Source: Candidatus Gastranaerophilales bacterium
GTDB lineage: Bacteria > Cyanobacteriota > Vampirovibrionia > Gastranaerophilales > Gastranaerophilaceae
Length of the DNA: 60,270 nt
Assembly: GCA_910587245.1 (NCBI GenBank)
Contig: CAJULX010000012.1
Coordinates: 1 to 60,270, forward strand
Direction of reading: 5' to 3'
This document shows, piece by piece, positions 40,392-50,353 of the stretch. The position numbers and the translations under genes are program-made. The first letter of the stretch is position 1. The number at the start of each line of letters is the position of its first letter. The notes beneath the pieces are model-generated. The model worked only from the letters and a program-made list of their open reading frames with translations, was not told the origin of the DNA and made no database searches.

Positions 40392-41910
40392 GATTATTTC
40401 TCTTTTTAAAAAACTTTACTTTGTAAAGATGAGATGTGGCATTAAATTTTATTTCATAGAATATAATACCGTTGTTTTTGACATAGTTTAATAAATTCTT
40501 GCCGCCAGAAGGTTTTGTGTAATATGACGGAATATAAATCCAATAATTTTTATCTGTGTTGATATTTTTTAGAGCATTATTGATAGCATTTTTATCAAAA
40601 AATAAAAGTTCAATAGTATTTTCTTTTTTAATATCTAATTTTAAGCAATTTTTATAAAAAATATAAAATGTTTTATTGTATCTCGGATAAATTAAAATGT
40701 CTGTATTATTATCAAACTGTTCTTTTAAGGTAAGACTTACAGTCCTTGCTTTTGAAATTTTGTTGAATTCACCTGTTCTGTTTTTGCAGATAAATTGGCC
40801 TGAATATAAAAATAGAAAAATAATAACAAAAGCAATCAAGCAGAATGAAAAAATTTTGTTTAAAATTTTGTTTTGGATTTTTAAATCAAAAACTTTTGCT
40901 ATAAATATTATAAAGAATGGAAAAAGGAATAGAATTAACCTGTGTAAATACGGATAAAACCTGAAAATACTTGCTGTAATTACTCCAAATATTGAAAATA
41001 TAAGTAACTTGTATATTTTGTCTTTATTAAAAACAGAGATGAAAAATCCTATAAAAATTAAAGGCGCCAAAAACATTAAACACTTTATATTGTAAAAGAA
41101 AAAATTTAAGTTTTCTTTTACAATATAAAGTACTGTTCCGATTGTTATAAAACCATCTTTCCACCAGTAATGCATAAATATATCTGTTGGATAAGGTATG
41201 GAATTTTTATATAGAACTATACATATAAGCGGTATAACAGGAATTAAACAAAGGTTTAACAAGGTTTTATATGTAATTTTATAATTATCAACATTTAATA
41301 GAAAAACGTAAACAATAAAACCAAAAAATAAAAATATTACAGACTGGGAAATGAAAAACAAAGCCGTAAAAATGATGGCAATTTTTATTCCTTCTTTTAT
41401 ATGTTCAAGTTTTTTCAGGTTAAAATTATTTAACCACAACAAAACAAGCATAAAAATTAAAACATCACTTGAATATTGTTTGAATTCGGTTGACCAGCGG
41501 ATAAGAGCAAAATTTGTTGCATAAAGAAAATTTGCAAAAATAATCGCACGTTTTTGTATTAGAAATTTTGTGCTTAAAATATAGAAAACGGGAATTGAAA
41601 TAATTGAGGCTAAAAACGGAATAATTCTATAAGAAGACTCAACTCCGTTGAATATTAAATTTATTAATTTTGTTAAAATTAAAAACAAGGGCGGGGCTAT
41701 TTGAAAATACTTTAATGGTTTAAAAGCCCACATAAAACCTTTATTTTCAATAAAATTACAAGCAAGTGCAACTTCATCCCACCAGCTTTCTTTTGCTTTT
41801 AGTGCTTCGATGCGGAAAATAAAAGCAAAAGTCATAATTATAAAAATAAGAATATGGTATTTATACTTTTTTAAGAAATCAAAAACAAGATTGAGCCCAT
41901 AAACAGGCAT
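40384..41910 (-). CDS. GT-C (ArnT/PMT-like) membrane glycosyltransferase
   Basis: A 508-residue integral membrane protein with about ten or more hydrophobic segments. The first outer loop after membrane segment 1 holds F-R-I-E-A-L-K-A-K-E-S-W-W-D-E-V, the D-E pair expected in lipid-linked-sugar GT-C enzymes; E-F-K-Q-Y-S-S-D follows a later loop. The C-terminal soluble part is about 100 residues. It likely transfers a sugar from a polyprenyl-phosphate donor outside the cytoplasmic membrane. It begins one base after the atpC stop, so it appears attached to the ATP synthase operon, which is unusual, and its DNA is even more AT-rich than its neighbours. Confidence 0.8.
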   Translation of the reverse strand: MPVYGLNLVFDFLKKYKYHILIFIIMTFAFIFRIEALKAKESWWDEVALACNFIENKGFMWAFKPLKYFQIAPPLFLILTKLINLIFNGVESSYRIIPFLASIISIPVFYILSTKFLIQKRAIIFANFLYATNFALIRWSTEFKQYSSDVLIFMLVLLWLNNFNLKKLEHIKEGIKIAIIFTALFFISQSVIFLFFGFIVYVFLLNVDNYKITYKTLLNLCLIPVIPLICIVLYKNSIPYPTDIFMHYWWKDGFITIGTVLYIVKENLNFFFYNIKCLMFLAPLIFIGFFISVFNKDKIYKLLIFSIFGVITASIFRFYPYLHRLILFLFPFFIIFIAKVFDLKIQNKILNKIFSFCLIAFVIIFLFLYSGQFICKNRTGEFNKISKARTVSLTLKEQFDNNTDILIYPRYNKTFYIFYKNCLKLDIKKENTIELLFFDKNAINNALKNINTDKNYWIYIPSYYTKPSGGKNLLNYVKNNGIIFYEIKFNATSHLYKVKFFKKRNNLT

Positions 41911-42318
41911 CTAATATCTCCCTCTTTTTGCGGCGGTAATTCTTGCTATGGCTTTAGAAAGAGCGAATTGTGCTCTTAAAATTTCTGTTTTTTCCGTATG
42001 TGCGGCAAGTTTTGCTTTAGCGCGCTCATAAGCTTCCTTTGCCCTTGTTTCGTCAATATCCGTGCCAAGCTCCGCTAAATCCGTTAAGATGACTGCGTTA
42101 TTGTCTTTAAATTGCAAAATTCCGCCCATCGTTGTAAAAAACACATCTTCTTTTTCAACCACAGCCTTTGTAATCCCTACTTTTAAGGGGCATATTAAAG
42201 GGAGGTGATTGGGTAAAATCCCTATCATACCATCTTCCGCCGTTGTATAAAAAGCGTCTACTTCATTTTCATAGATAACTTTTTGCTGTGTTATTATTTT
42301 TAAATTTATTTTACTCAT
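41911..42318 (-). CDS. atpC: ATP synthase F1 epsilon subunit
   Basis: Rotor stalk subunit that couples and inhibits F1. The N-terminal beta-sandwich has the typical A-E-D-G-M-I-G-I-L-P-N-H-L-P-L-I-C-P-L (27-45) and G-G-I-L-Q-F; the C-terminal helical hairpin begins near residue 90. At 135 residues it is complete. Follows atpD by 43 bases. Confidence 0.95.
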   Translation of the reverse strand: MSKINLKIITQQKVIYENEVDAFYTTAEDGMIGILPNHLPLICPLKVGITKAVVEKEDVFFTTMGGILQFKDNNAVILTDLAELGTDIDETRAKEAYERAKAKLAAHTEKTEILRAQFALSKAIARITAAKRGRY

Positions 42319-42361
42319 AATTTCCTTGAGGTTTTATATTGTGCAGCGGATGCCATATGTA

Positions 42362-43777
42362 TTACACCGCGCAGGTTTTAGCTTTTTCAAGTACATCTTC
42401 AATCGTGCCTGTCATATAAAAAGCCTGCTCGGGCACATCATCATGTTTTCCTTCAATAATTTCCTTAAAGCCCTTTATTGAATCTTCAAGCTTAACATAT
42501 TTCCCCTTTGTGCCTGAGAATTGCTCTGCCACAAAGAAAGGCTGTGATAAGAATTTTTGGATTTTACGCGCACGGTTTACGGTTAATTTATCTTCTTCTG
42601 ATAATTCATCCATACCTAAAATTGCAATAATGTCCTGTAAATCTTTATATTTTTGTAAAATTTCAAGTACTTTCTTTGCAACACCGTAGTGTTCTTCTCC
42701 TACAATATTCGGATCAAGCGCTCTTGAATTTGATTCAAGCGGGTCGCATGCAGGATACAAGCCTAAAGATGCAATATTTCTTGATAATACCGTGCTTGCA
42801 TCAAGGTGTGTAAATGTTGTGGCAGGTGCAGGGTCGGTTAAGTCATCAGCAGGAACGTATACTGCCTGAACAGAGGTAATTGAACCGTCTTTTGTGGATG
42901 TTATTCTTTCCTGTAATTCACCCACTTCCTGTGATAATGTCGGCTGATATCCTACAGCGGAAGGCATTCTGCCTAAAAGAGCGGAAACTTCGGAACCTGC
43001 CTGTACAAATCTGAAAATATTATCAATAAATAATAATACATCCTGTTTTGCCGTATCTCTAAAGTATTCGGCACATGTTAAAGTGGAAAGCCCTACTCTC
43101 ATACGGGCTCCCGGGGGCTCATTCATCTGTCCGTATACAAGTGCCACTTTATCAAGCACCCCTGATTCCTTCATTTCATTATAAAGGTCATTTCCTTCGC
43201 GGGTTCTTTCGCCGACACCGCCGAATACCGAAACACCGTTATGCTCCTGCGCAATATTATGTATTAATTCCATAATAAGTACGGTTTTACCAACGCCGGC
43301 ACCGCCAAAAAGACCGATTTTACCGCCTTTTTGATAAGGCATTAAAAGGTCGATAGCCTTAATTCCCGTTTCCAATATTTCAACTTTTGTATTTTGTTCG
43401 GTTAATTCGGGTGAGGGCCTGTGGATTGGCAGATATTCGCTCGCGTTAATATCTCCCATATTATCAACAGGTTCTCCGAGTACATTTAAAATACGTCCTA
43501 AAATCTCTTTACCGACGGGCATTTTAATGGGTTCATTTGTATTTATGGCGTTCATACCTCTTTTCAGTCCGTCTGTTGAGCTCATTGCAACGGTTCTTAC
43601 GGTATTTTGCCCCAATAATTGCTGAACTTCAACTACGGTTTTGGTTTCACCGTTTTGAATTTCAAGCGCATCATAGATTTCAGGCAGTTTTCCGCTTTTA
43701 AATTCAACGTCTATTACAGGTCCTATTATCTGTGTAATTACTCCTGTATCTATACTATTTGCGATATTTTCGCTCAT
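42362..43777 (-). CDS. atpD: ATP synthase F1 beta subunit
   Basis: Catalytic subunit of F-type ATP synthase. Walker A G-G-A-G-V-G-K-T at 158-165, catalytic E-R-T-R-E-G-N-D region, Walker B L-L-F-I-D-N-I-F-R-F, and the P-S-A-V-G-Y-Q-P-T-L signature are intact over 471 residues. An unusual 10-residue N-terminal extension precedes the core. Only beta and epsilon are encoded here; in Cyanobacteria atpB-atpE (beta-epsilon) are likewise split from the rest, which supports the lineage call. GAGGGG precedes the ATG. Confidence 0.97.
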   Translation of the reverse strand: MSENIANSIDTGVITQIIGPVIDVEFKSGKLPEIYDALEIQNGETKTVVEVQQLLGQNTVRTVAMSSTDGLKRGMNAINTNEPIKMPVGKEILGRILNVLGEPVDNMGDINASEYLPIHRPSPELTEQNTKVEILETGIKAIDLLMPYQKGGKIGLFGGAGVGKTVLIMELIHNIAQEHNGVSVFGGVGERTREGNDLYNEMKESGVLDKVALVYGQMNEPPGARMRVGLSTLTCAEYFRDTAKQDVLLFIDNIFRFVQAGSEVSALLGRMPSAVGYQPTLSQEVGELQERITSTKDGSITSVQAVYVPADDLTDPAPATTFTHLDASTVLSRNIASLGLYPACDPLESNSRALDPNIVGEEHYGVAKKVLEILQKYKDLQDIIAILGMDELSEEDKLTVNRARKIQKFLSQPFFVAEQFSGTKGKYVKLEDSIKGFKEIIEGKHDDVPEQAFYMTGTIEDVLEKAKTCAV

Positions 43778-43811
43778 AAAATAAACCCCTCAAAATTTTA
43801 TTTATAGAATT

Positions 43812-43840
43812 ATTATACTAAAAACAATTTTTATTGTCAC
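43812..43840 (-). promoter_or_regulatory. Promoter of atpD-atpC
   Basis: On the - strand: GTGACA, 17 bases, TATAAT, about 34 bases ahead of the atpD ATG, leaving a short leader with GAGGGG. Confidence 0.6.
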
Positions 43841-43877
43841 AAACCAAAACGCAATATGCTTTAAAAGGGCTATATGA

Positions 43878-44795
43878 TTAACAGCATTTTGAAGACGGCT
43901 GTTTGTTTTTAATTTGTGCAATGATGACTGCAGCAAACATTAAAATACACCCTAAAATTTCTTTCAGCGTTAAAACTTCATGTAAAATCAAATACCCTGT
44001 TAACACTGCAAAAACGCTTTCAAAACTCAACAGTAAAGAAGCAATCGCAGGATTTGTATTTTTCTGTGCAACAATCTGCAAAGTGTATGCTATTCCGCAG
44101 GAAACAACCCCCGTAAATAATAGCGCCCATCTGCATTCTACAATTTTTTCAAGAACGGGAGTTTCAAAAATAAAAACGGGAATAATTGAAACCAGCCCCA
44201 CAACAAAAAATTGCACACAGGAAAGTTTGACACTGTCTACCTTCGGGGCAAAATAATCAATCACTAATATGTGAATTGAATATAAAAATGCCGAAACCAT
44301 AATTAAAATATCGCCAAAGCCCACAGCTGAAATTCCGCCTTCCTTAACGCCCGCAGCGCAGAGAAAATAAAGCCCGAAAGCTCCTAAAATAACCCCGAGC
44401 CAGACTGTTGAAGGAATTTTTTTCTTTAAGAATATTGATATTATGGGAACGATTATTATATACATTGAACTTATAAAGCCTGCTTTTGAAGCCGATGTAT
44501 ACACCATACCTATCTGCTGTATCGAACTTGCAAAAAAGAGCGCTAAACCGCATAAAATGCCTGCTTTAAACATATAGCGCCGCTCTTCCCATTTATTCAT
44601 TTTTCTGTTCGGGCCTTTTTTGATTTTAAAAATTATGATAAGAAAAAGCAGAGAAAAAGCGCCCAAAAACGACCTTACACAGTTAAAAGTCAAAGGTTCG
44701 ATAAATTCCATGCCGGCTCTTTGACCGACAAACCCCGCCCCCCATATAAAAGCGGTTGTTAAAAGCAATATGTTGTTTAAAGCGCTTTTGTTCAT
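43878..44795 (-). CDS. EamA/DMT-superfamily transporter
   Basis: A 305-residue, ten-helix permease built of two EamA repeats. The first starts L-L-T-T-A-F-I-W-G-A-G-F-V-G-Q-R and includes N-C-V-R-S-F-L-G-A; the second contains A-F-L-Y-S-I-H-I-L-V-I-D-Y and ends with A-I-A-S-L-L-L-S-F-E-S-V-F-A-V-L-T-G-Y, the RhaT/YdcZ-like signature. It ends K-Q-P-S-S-K-C-C. Substrate cannot be told; members export amino acids or other metabolites. Confidence 0.9.
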   Translation of the reverse strand: MNKSALNNILLLTTAFIWGAGFVGQRAGMEFIEPLTFNCVRSFLGAFSLLFLIIIFKIKKGPNRKMNKWEERRYMFKAGILCGLALFFASSIQQIGMVYTSASKAGFISSMYIIIVPIISIFLKKKIPSTVWLGVILGAFGLYFLCAAGVKEGGISAVGFGDILIMVSAFLYSIHILVIDYFAPKVDSVKLSCVQFFVVGLVSIIPVFIFETPVLEKIVECRWALLFTGVVSCGIAYTLQIVAQKNTNPAIASLLLSFESVFAVLTGYLILHEVLTLKEILGCILMFAAVIIAQIKNKQPSSKCC

Positions 44796-44825
44796 ATAGT
44801 TTTGTTAAAAATCCTTAAATCTTTT

Positions 44826-46028
44826 TTATATTTCGCCTAAAAAAGCTTTTAAAAATTCATAACCTTTTTTATAGCTTTCAACATCAATTTTTTCATCGGA
44901 TGAGTGCATATTGTACACATCCGCAATTCCCATTAATACGGGCTTAAAATTCTTTCCGTATTTATTTTTTCTGTTTGCATAAATATGGGTCTCGGCTCCT
45001 GCATGGAAAGATGAAATTTTTAAATTTACATCCGCTTTTTTAGCGGCAATGCGTGCAATTTCAATCAATGTTTCATCATCGCTTTTTTCAAAAACAGGCA
45101 GATGTTCTTCAATCTCAAGTTCAGCTTTTGCAAGCCCATTGTGCTTTGTATTGAATTCATCGATTATATTGCGGATTTTTTGAATAAGTTCATCCTGTAC
45201 TTTTAAATCGGAACTCCTTACGGAATAATGTGCAAATGCGGATGTATTTATAATGTTTGACATTGAATTTTTTGAAACAAATTCAACTGCAGCGGCACCT
45301 TTTAAGCCCTGTTTTACAGCCTGATACAAAGCATTTTCCACCCCGCCCCCTATTATGGAGCCGAGGTTTATTGAGGTTATTGTCCCCGTTTCATCCGCTT
45401 TATATACTCCCTGCGGGATTTTTTCCATAATTTCCGCTATGATTTTTGCCGCATTGAGCCTTTTTTCATCTGCTATATCAAGCCCCGAGTGCCCGCCAAA
45501 CGGTGTTTTAACCGAAACGGTTAATTTTATATACCCTGCTCCCGATATTTCAAAGTTTCCAAGCTTATCGGAATCCAAAACAAGGGCGTATTCCGAATTT
45601 AAAGTATTGAATTCAACATTTTCAATCCCTGTCATAGAATTTTCTTCATCTCTTGTAAAAACAGCTTCCACCGTGCCTTTTGGTTTTATAATTTCATTTT
45701 TGATATCAAGCAGAGCCTTTATAATGGCAGTAACACCCGCTTTATCATCCGCGCCGAGCGTTCTTGTTTTATCTGTTTCTATAAAATTGCCGTTTTCTGC
45801 AATATGAACAGGCGTATCATCCCCTACAACATCCATATGTGCGGATAATAAAACCCCTTTGCCGTTTTGCATTCCGTCAATTTTTGCGTATACATTGCCG
45901 TAATTATCGAATTTTGCTTCAATTCCTGCGTTTTGTAATATTTCAACAATTCTTTTTGAAACCTTACCTTCTTCTAATGACGGGGAGGGAATTTGAACAA
46001 GTTCTTTAAATATTTCAATAAGTTCCAT
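44826..46028 (-). CDS. M20-family peptidase (peptidase T-like)
   Basis: Cytoplasmic di-zinc exopeptidase. L-L-S-A-H-M-D-V-V (59-67) supplies the first zinc His and the activating Asp; T-L-G-A-D-D-K-A-G-V-T-A gives the bridging Asp; T-R-D-E-E-N-S holds the catalytic Glu; a final His lies in the C-terminal M-H-S-S-D-E-K-I. The dimerisation domain (about 185-300) begins at F-G-G-H-S-G. The 400 residues fit PepT/PepT2-type tripeptidases. Its start lies inside the last 55 bases of the upstream debranching enzyme gene. Confidence 0.9.
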   Translation of the reverse strand: MELIEIFKELVQIPSPSLEEGKVSKRIVEILQNAGIEAKFDNYGNVYAKIDGMQNGKGVLLSAHMDVVGDDTPVHIAENGNFIETDKTRTLGADDKAGVTAIIKALLDIKNEIIKPKGTVEAVFTRDEENSMTGIENVEFNTLNSEYALVLDSDKLGNFEISGAGYIKLTVSVKTPFGGHSGLDIADEKRLNAAKIIAEIMEKIPQGVYKADETGTITSINLGSIIGGGVENALYQAVKQGLKGAAAVEFVSKNSMSNIINTSAFAHYSVRSSDLKVQDELIQKIRNIIDEFNTKHNGLAKAELEIEEHLPVFEKSDDETLIEIARIAAKKADVNLKISSFHAGAETHIYANRKNKYGKNFKPVLMGIADVYNMHSSDEKIDVESYKKGYEFLKAFLGEI

Positions 46029-48172
46029 TTATTTTCCTTTATCAGCATTAAAACTATAGTGTGCGGCTCCATTGTATAAGTCGGTTCTTTGCCTTCCGCC
46101 TTGTATAATACGCCGTCTTTATGAAAATCATTATTTTTTGTATCAAAAACAACGTAAAAACTTTTTCCCTCTTTAATTGCTTCTCTTGGCAGGATGAATT
46201 TTACCTTATTTCTGCCTTTATTCATGGCGGCAAAAATTGTTTCCTTGCCGTTATTTGACATAAAAGACATAAAATTCATCTCAGGCAGTGTCCAGAAAGG
46301 AAGAATATCGGGAAGCGGGCGTGCAAGATGACCGTAAAATTCCATATTTTTAATGTAAAGTTCGTTTTTAAAAATGCTTTGATTTTTCCTGAAATCAATC
46401 AAATTTTTTATAAAATCGGATAAGCCCTGTTTTTCTTCCGTAAGATTTTCAAAATCTATATAATTAACGGAATTATCCAGATTGTAGCTGTTGTTGTTGC
46501 CCTCTTTCGAATGAAGCACAATATCTTCCGCCTGAATCATAAAACATCCGTATGATAAAGCAAGAAGCGCAATTTCATTTCTTACACCTTTATCTCTAAG
46601 GGTTTTATCTCCGCCGTATGAAGAAGATATTTCCCATTCGGAGCCTCCGCAGGTGGAAGGTGATTTTTTATCGTAAGAATTTAAATCCCAGAGTGTAAAA
46701 CCGTCATGACAGGACACAAAATTAACTGATTTTTTCGGGTTATCAAATTTGTGGCAGCTTCCGCACAAAATATGTCTTATAGCAAGAAAATCAACAGAAT
46801 TCGGTCTGCATGAAAATGCGCGTATTGTGTTTCTTGAAATATCATTCCATTCGGCGAAAAATTCGGGAAAATTCCCGAGCTGATAAGCATTATGCCCGCT
46901 GCATGTCCAGGGTTCCGCTATCAAATTTACCCCGTCTGCCGCTTCATCGGGCAAATTTACTTTTATCCCCCTTGTTTCAAGTTCTTCTTTAAGGTGCCCT
47001 ACTATGCTTTTATTTTTATCGTAATACACTTCATCGTTTGTTTTTGTATCCATTAAAGATGTGGCTAAATCAAATCTGAAAGCGTCCACTCCCTGATGAA
47101 TCCAGTATTCAAGCGAATCGGTTATTAGATTTTTAAAACCTTCTCCTGCTGTGTTTGAATCGTTGCAGCAGCCTGAATGTTCAACATAAAACCCTTCATT
47201 GTTCGATTTATAATACTCGGCATTATCAATAAGCGCGTAAGAAAAAAGGTTTACATCTTCTTTATTGCCGTTGTAAATCCTTGCCTCCCCCGTATGATTA
47301 TACACAACATCAAGGCAAACCTTTATATCTTCCTTATGGAGCGCATTTATCATCTCTCTGAATTCAACAATAACTTCGCCGTCATTTTGATTGAAAGAAT
47401 ACTGTTTATGGGGTGCAAAATAGCATAAAGGCATATATCCCCAGTAGTTTCCTATTCCTTCTTTATGGTCAAATTCATAAACAGGCAGGAATTCTACCAT
47501 TGTTATCCCTAAGGATTTTATTTTTGAAGCAAATTCACCCGCCCCTTTGTATGTTCCGGCATGGTTTTTGCCTGAAAGCGCCGTAAGGCTTTTTAGGTGC
47601 ACCTCCCCTATAATTTCATCAACAAGGGCTCTTTTTGAAGTTTTTTGAATTTCAATATCGTTATTAATTTTAAATACGGATTTCGGTGCAATTTTTTGGT
47701 TATCTTCAAAATAAAATTCATTCGAGCGGAAAAACTTAAGACTGTTATCCGAAATATCCGAATGAAGATGGCTTAATTCCTTTGTATAAGGGTCATAAGC
47801 AAGTTTATTCGGGTTAAAACGGTTATTCAATTTATCAAGTTTTGCAATGAAACCTTTTTTTGAACCGGGAGTCCAGCTTTCAGTATATTTATAATTTGGG
47901 CCGAATACCCTGTAGCCGTAATACAAAGGTTTTCCGTTTAAAACATCTTTAAAATCCGCACCGGAAAGCTCAAGAGACGTTTTAAAAACATCTCCTTCTT
48001 TTTCCATTTTTATGCTTAAAAAACTTTCTTCGCCTTTTGGTTTATGAAATAAACACAAAACAGCCTCCGTACCGTTTTTGGAAAACAGTTTAAAATCAAT
48101 AAAACTGTTTCCTGTTTCGGTATCTTTATTTAAATTTGCGCCAAATCTTGTGTTTGATGTAGTTTTTATCAT
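45974..48172 (-). CDS. glgX: GlgX-type glycogen debranching enzyme (GH13)
   Basis: Hydrolyses alpha-1,6 branches of glycogen or limit dextrin. An N-terminal CBM48-like domain (about 10-150) precedes the GH13 barrel with L-D-V-V-Y-N-H (287-293), nucleophile D368 in D-A-F-R-F-D, acid/base E420 in L-I-A-E-P-W, and H489-D490 in V-S-C-H-D-G-F. At 732 residues it is full length, with a C-terminal tail that runs into the next gene. It shows that glycogen turnover is present, as is usual in the cyanobacterial lineage. Confidence 0.92.
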   Translation of the reverse strand: MIKTTSNTRFGANLNKDTETGNSFIDFKLFSKNGTEAVLCLFHKPKGEESFLSIKMEKEGDVFKTSLELSGADFKDVLNGKPLYYGYRVFGPNYKYTESWTPGSKKGFIAKLDKLNNRFNPNKLAYDPYTKELSHLHSDISDNSLKFFRSNEFYFEDNQKIAPKSVFKINNDIEIQKTSKRALVDEIIGEVHLKSLTALSGKNHAGTYKGAGEFASKIKSLGITMVEFLPVYEFDHKEGIGNYWGYMPLCYFAPHKQYSFNQNDGEVIVEFREMINALHKEDIKVCLDVVYNHTGEARIYNGNKEDVNLFSYALIDNAEYYKSNNEGFYVEHSGCCNDSNTAGEGFKNLITDSLEYWIHQGVDAFRFDLATSLMDTKTNDEVYYDKNKSIVGHLKEELETRGIKVNLPDEAADGVNLIAEPWTCSGHNAYQLGNFPEFFAEWNDISRNTIRAFSCRPNSVDFLAIRHILCGSCHKFDNPKKSVNFVSCHDGFTLWDLNSYDKKSPSTCGGSEWEISSSYGGDKTLRDKGVRNEIALLALSYGCFMIQAEDIVLHSKEGNNNSYNLDNSVNYIDFENLTEEKQGLSDFIKNLIDFRKNQSIFKNELYIKNMEFYGHLARPLPDILPFWTLPEMNFMSFMSNNGKETIFAAMNKGRNKVKFILPREAIKEGKSFYVVFDTKNNDFHKDGVLYKAEGKEPTYTMEPHTIVLMLIKENKWNLLKYLKNLFKFPPRH

Positions 48173-48198
48173 AAAGACCTTTCAAAGGCTAAAAGCTT

Positions 48199-49470
48199 TT
48201 ATTTTAAAGGGTTTATGCAAACCCCGCTTAAAAGTTTCGGGTAGAAATAAGTTGATTTTTGAGGCATTCTGTATCCTGCGGATGAAATATCTTTAATATC
48301 CTGCATTTTAGGATATGCCATAATAAAGCTGGCTTCAGCTGTGCCCTTATCAATCATATCAAATGCTTCAAATTCCTGTTTAATGTATTTTATACCGTCT
48401 TGAGCCATTTGTTCTTCTTTTGTATATCCAAGCTCGCCTGTAATGATTAATTCGTGCAGCACCGTTAAATCAAGTTTTTTCAATACATCGGGCGCATCAA
48501 TCATTTCTAAAATCCCGTCCTTTAATTTTAAAAGATAAAATTTATTAACATTTTTCATGTATAAGCCCATTGAAATTCGCTCTGCATTTGATTTTTCAAG
48601 GTCAGCCAAGAATTTTTCTTTTACTTCATTTTTATTTGAGCTTATAAAAGTATATTCACTTAAATCAAAATATTTTTTAATGCTCTCTAAAAGTACATAA
48701 GGTTCAATAAATTTTGTAATAATTCTGTGAGTCGGGAAAATTATTAAATTATCATCTTCAGAGTTTGTAAAATAGCTCATAACATATTGAGCCTCGGGTG
48801 CAGAAGATTCTTTGGAATAATTTAAAGCCGTTTCGTATCTGTGGTGCCCGTCTGCTATTAAAAGAGTTTTATCTTCTAAGAGTTTTTGAATTTTTTCAAT
48901 GTCAGCAGGGTCGTCTATAATGTATACAAGGTTTTGAACCCTTTTATCATCCGTTGCATCGATAAAAGGTTTGCCGCTCACATATTTTGGCGCGATTTCT
49001 TTTTCAATGAGCATGGAAGGATCTGAATACACCATAAAAATCTGGCTGAAATTAGCTTCGCATGTCCTTGTAAGCTTTAATCTGTCTTCTTTCGGGCCGC
49101 CCATTGTGTATTCATGGGGCAATATTTTTTTAGAAGAAAATTCTTCAACCTTATTTTTAGCTATAAAACCTTTTCTTTCAACCTTTTTACCGTTTTCTGT
49201 CGTATATTTTTGAATAATATAAAATATTGAAGGCTTATCGGTTTTTATTAAAACATCTTCATTCTGCCAGTTTTCAAAGCTTTTTGCGGCATCTTCATAT
49301 CTGTCTTTTGCGTTTGATAAAATCAGCCTTACGATATTATATTTGCTTCTTTCATAAAGTTTTTGCTGTTCTTCATTTGTTATAACATCATACGGCGGTG
49401 CTATAACACTGTTTATATCAACTTTTTCCTGATTATAAACTATCGCATTCAAAGGCTGAACATCTACCAT
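48199..49470 (-). CDS. DUF1015-family protein
   Basis: A 423-residue cytoplasmic protein of DUF1015. It has the family start V-Q-P-L-N-A-I-V-Y, A-P-P-Y-D-V-I (21-27), the central I-A-D-G-H-H-R-Y-E-T-A (about 206-216) and F-P-T-H-R. Family members show a ParB/sulfiredoxin-like fold, and some relatives are serine kinases; the activity of this one is not known. GTG/ATG choice: ATG at 49470. Separated from glgX by 26 bases, so likely cotranscribed. Confidence 0.88.
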   Translation of the reverse strand: MVDVQPLNAIVYNQEKVDINSVIAPPYDVITNEEQQKLYERSKYNIVRLILSNAKDRYEDAAKSFENWQNEDVLIKTDKPSIFYIIQKYTTENGKKVERKGFIAKNKVEEFSSKKILPHEYTMGGPKEDRLKLTRTCEANFSQIFMVYSDPSMLIEKEIAPKYVSGKPFIDATDDKRVQNLVYIIDDPADIEKIQKLLEDKTLLIADGHHRYETALNYSKESSAPEAQYVMSYFTNSEDDNLIIFPTHRIITKFIEPYVLLESIKKYFDLSEYTFISSNKNEVKEKFLADLEKSNAERISMGLYMKNVNKFYLLKLKDGILEMIDAPDVLKKLDLTVLHELIITGELGYTKEEQMAQDGIKYIKQEFEAFDMIDKGTAEASFIMAYPKMQDIKDISSAGYRMPQKSTYFYPKLLSGVCINPLK

Positions 49471-49621
49471 TTTATAAAACTCCCCTTACTGATTTATATT
49501 CATATTCTAGCATTAAAAGGAAATTCTTGTAAATAAATATTAAACCCTTAAAATACCGCGCAATTTTTTCACCTTAAAATACTTTATTTATATATAGAAG
49601 TTAGAAGGTGTTTATAAAACT

Positions 49622-50311
49622 ATGTGTCCGACATCTGTTGATGGGATAGTTCAAACAGGCATATTTTTCTTAAGAAACGGAGGAAAAGTAGCCACAGGCA
49701 AAGACACGGGGCGTTTCGGCGCAGCAACCGCACAGCTCGGGTCTTTGGCGGATAAGGTATCTGAAACAACCTCAATATTCGGTGAGGCTGCAAAATCCGC
49801 TACAAATGTTTTAGATTCAGGGATTATGGCGCTTGCTGAAAAAGCGGGCAAAACAGAAGCTGTTGAAGCCTTTGCAAAGAAAAGTGCCGAAACTCTGGGT
49901 ACAAATTCAATATTCGGCGCAGTTGCGCAAAAGGCTGTAAATCCGCTTTTGATAGGTGCTGCAGGTATAAGAATATTAAAAGATGATGATCAATATTCGG
50001 CATTAATTGAAGAAGGCTCTGCTATGGGCTTGATGTTTGGTGCTGAAAAGGTAATGCGGAATGCGAAAAGCGGTTTCTTTAAATTAACAAATTGTGCGGA
50101 TGATGTCTTAAAAGAAACAATAGAGCATTCAGACGGTATTAAAAAGATAGCTGCAAGTGCGGCGGAAAAATTTAAAGGTCTTACAAAAGGTCAGCAATCA
50201 GCTGCAAGGGTTGGTATCGGGCTGCTGTTTGTTGCAGGTTCAATCGGCGCATACAGTATAGGAGAATTCATAGGCAAAAAGCTTTCAGGCAGAGACAAAC
50301 AGACAACCTGA
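49622..50311 (+). CDS. Ala/Gly-rich hypothetical protein with C-terminal hydrophobic helix
   Basis: A 229-residue protein of unknown function, rich in Ala, Gly, Lys and Ser with amphipathic helices (S-L-A-D-K-V-S-E-T-T-S-I-F-G-E-A-A-K-S). A hydrophobic segment near the end (V-G-I-G-L-L-F-V-A-G-S-I-G-A-Y-S-I) is followed by a basic tail G-K-K-L-S-G-R. No signal peptide. The start ATG lacks a strong Shine-Dalgarno (GAAGGTG about ten bases upstream). Composition resembles proteins that insert in or associate with membranes. Confidence 0.65.
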   Translation: MCPTSVDGIVQTGIFFLRNGGKVATGKDTGRFGAATAQLGSLADKVSETTSIFGEAAKSATNVLDSGIMALAEKAGKTEAVEAFAKKSAETLGTNSIFGAVAQKAVNPLLIGAAGIRILKDDDQYSALIEEGSAMGLMFGAEKVMRNAKSGFFKLTNCADDVLKETIEHSDGIKKIAASAAEKFKGLTKGQQSAARVGIGLLFVAGSIGAYSIGEFIGKKLSGRDKQTT

Positions 50312-50353
50312 CCGCTTGTTGAATATTGTATTTCACTCCACAGGTTTGTCCTG

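Noticed and set aside
45974..48172. N-terminal R-F-G-A of the debranching enzyme, similar to S-P-A-F-T-G in the 38514 protein, as a lineage sorting tag
   Set aside because: F/L-G-A is where ordinary GlgX proteins begin, so the resemblance needs no special explanation.
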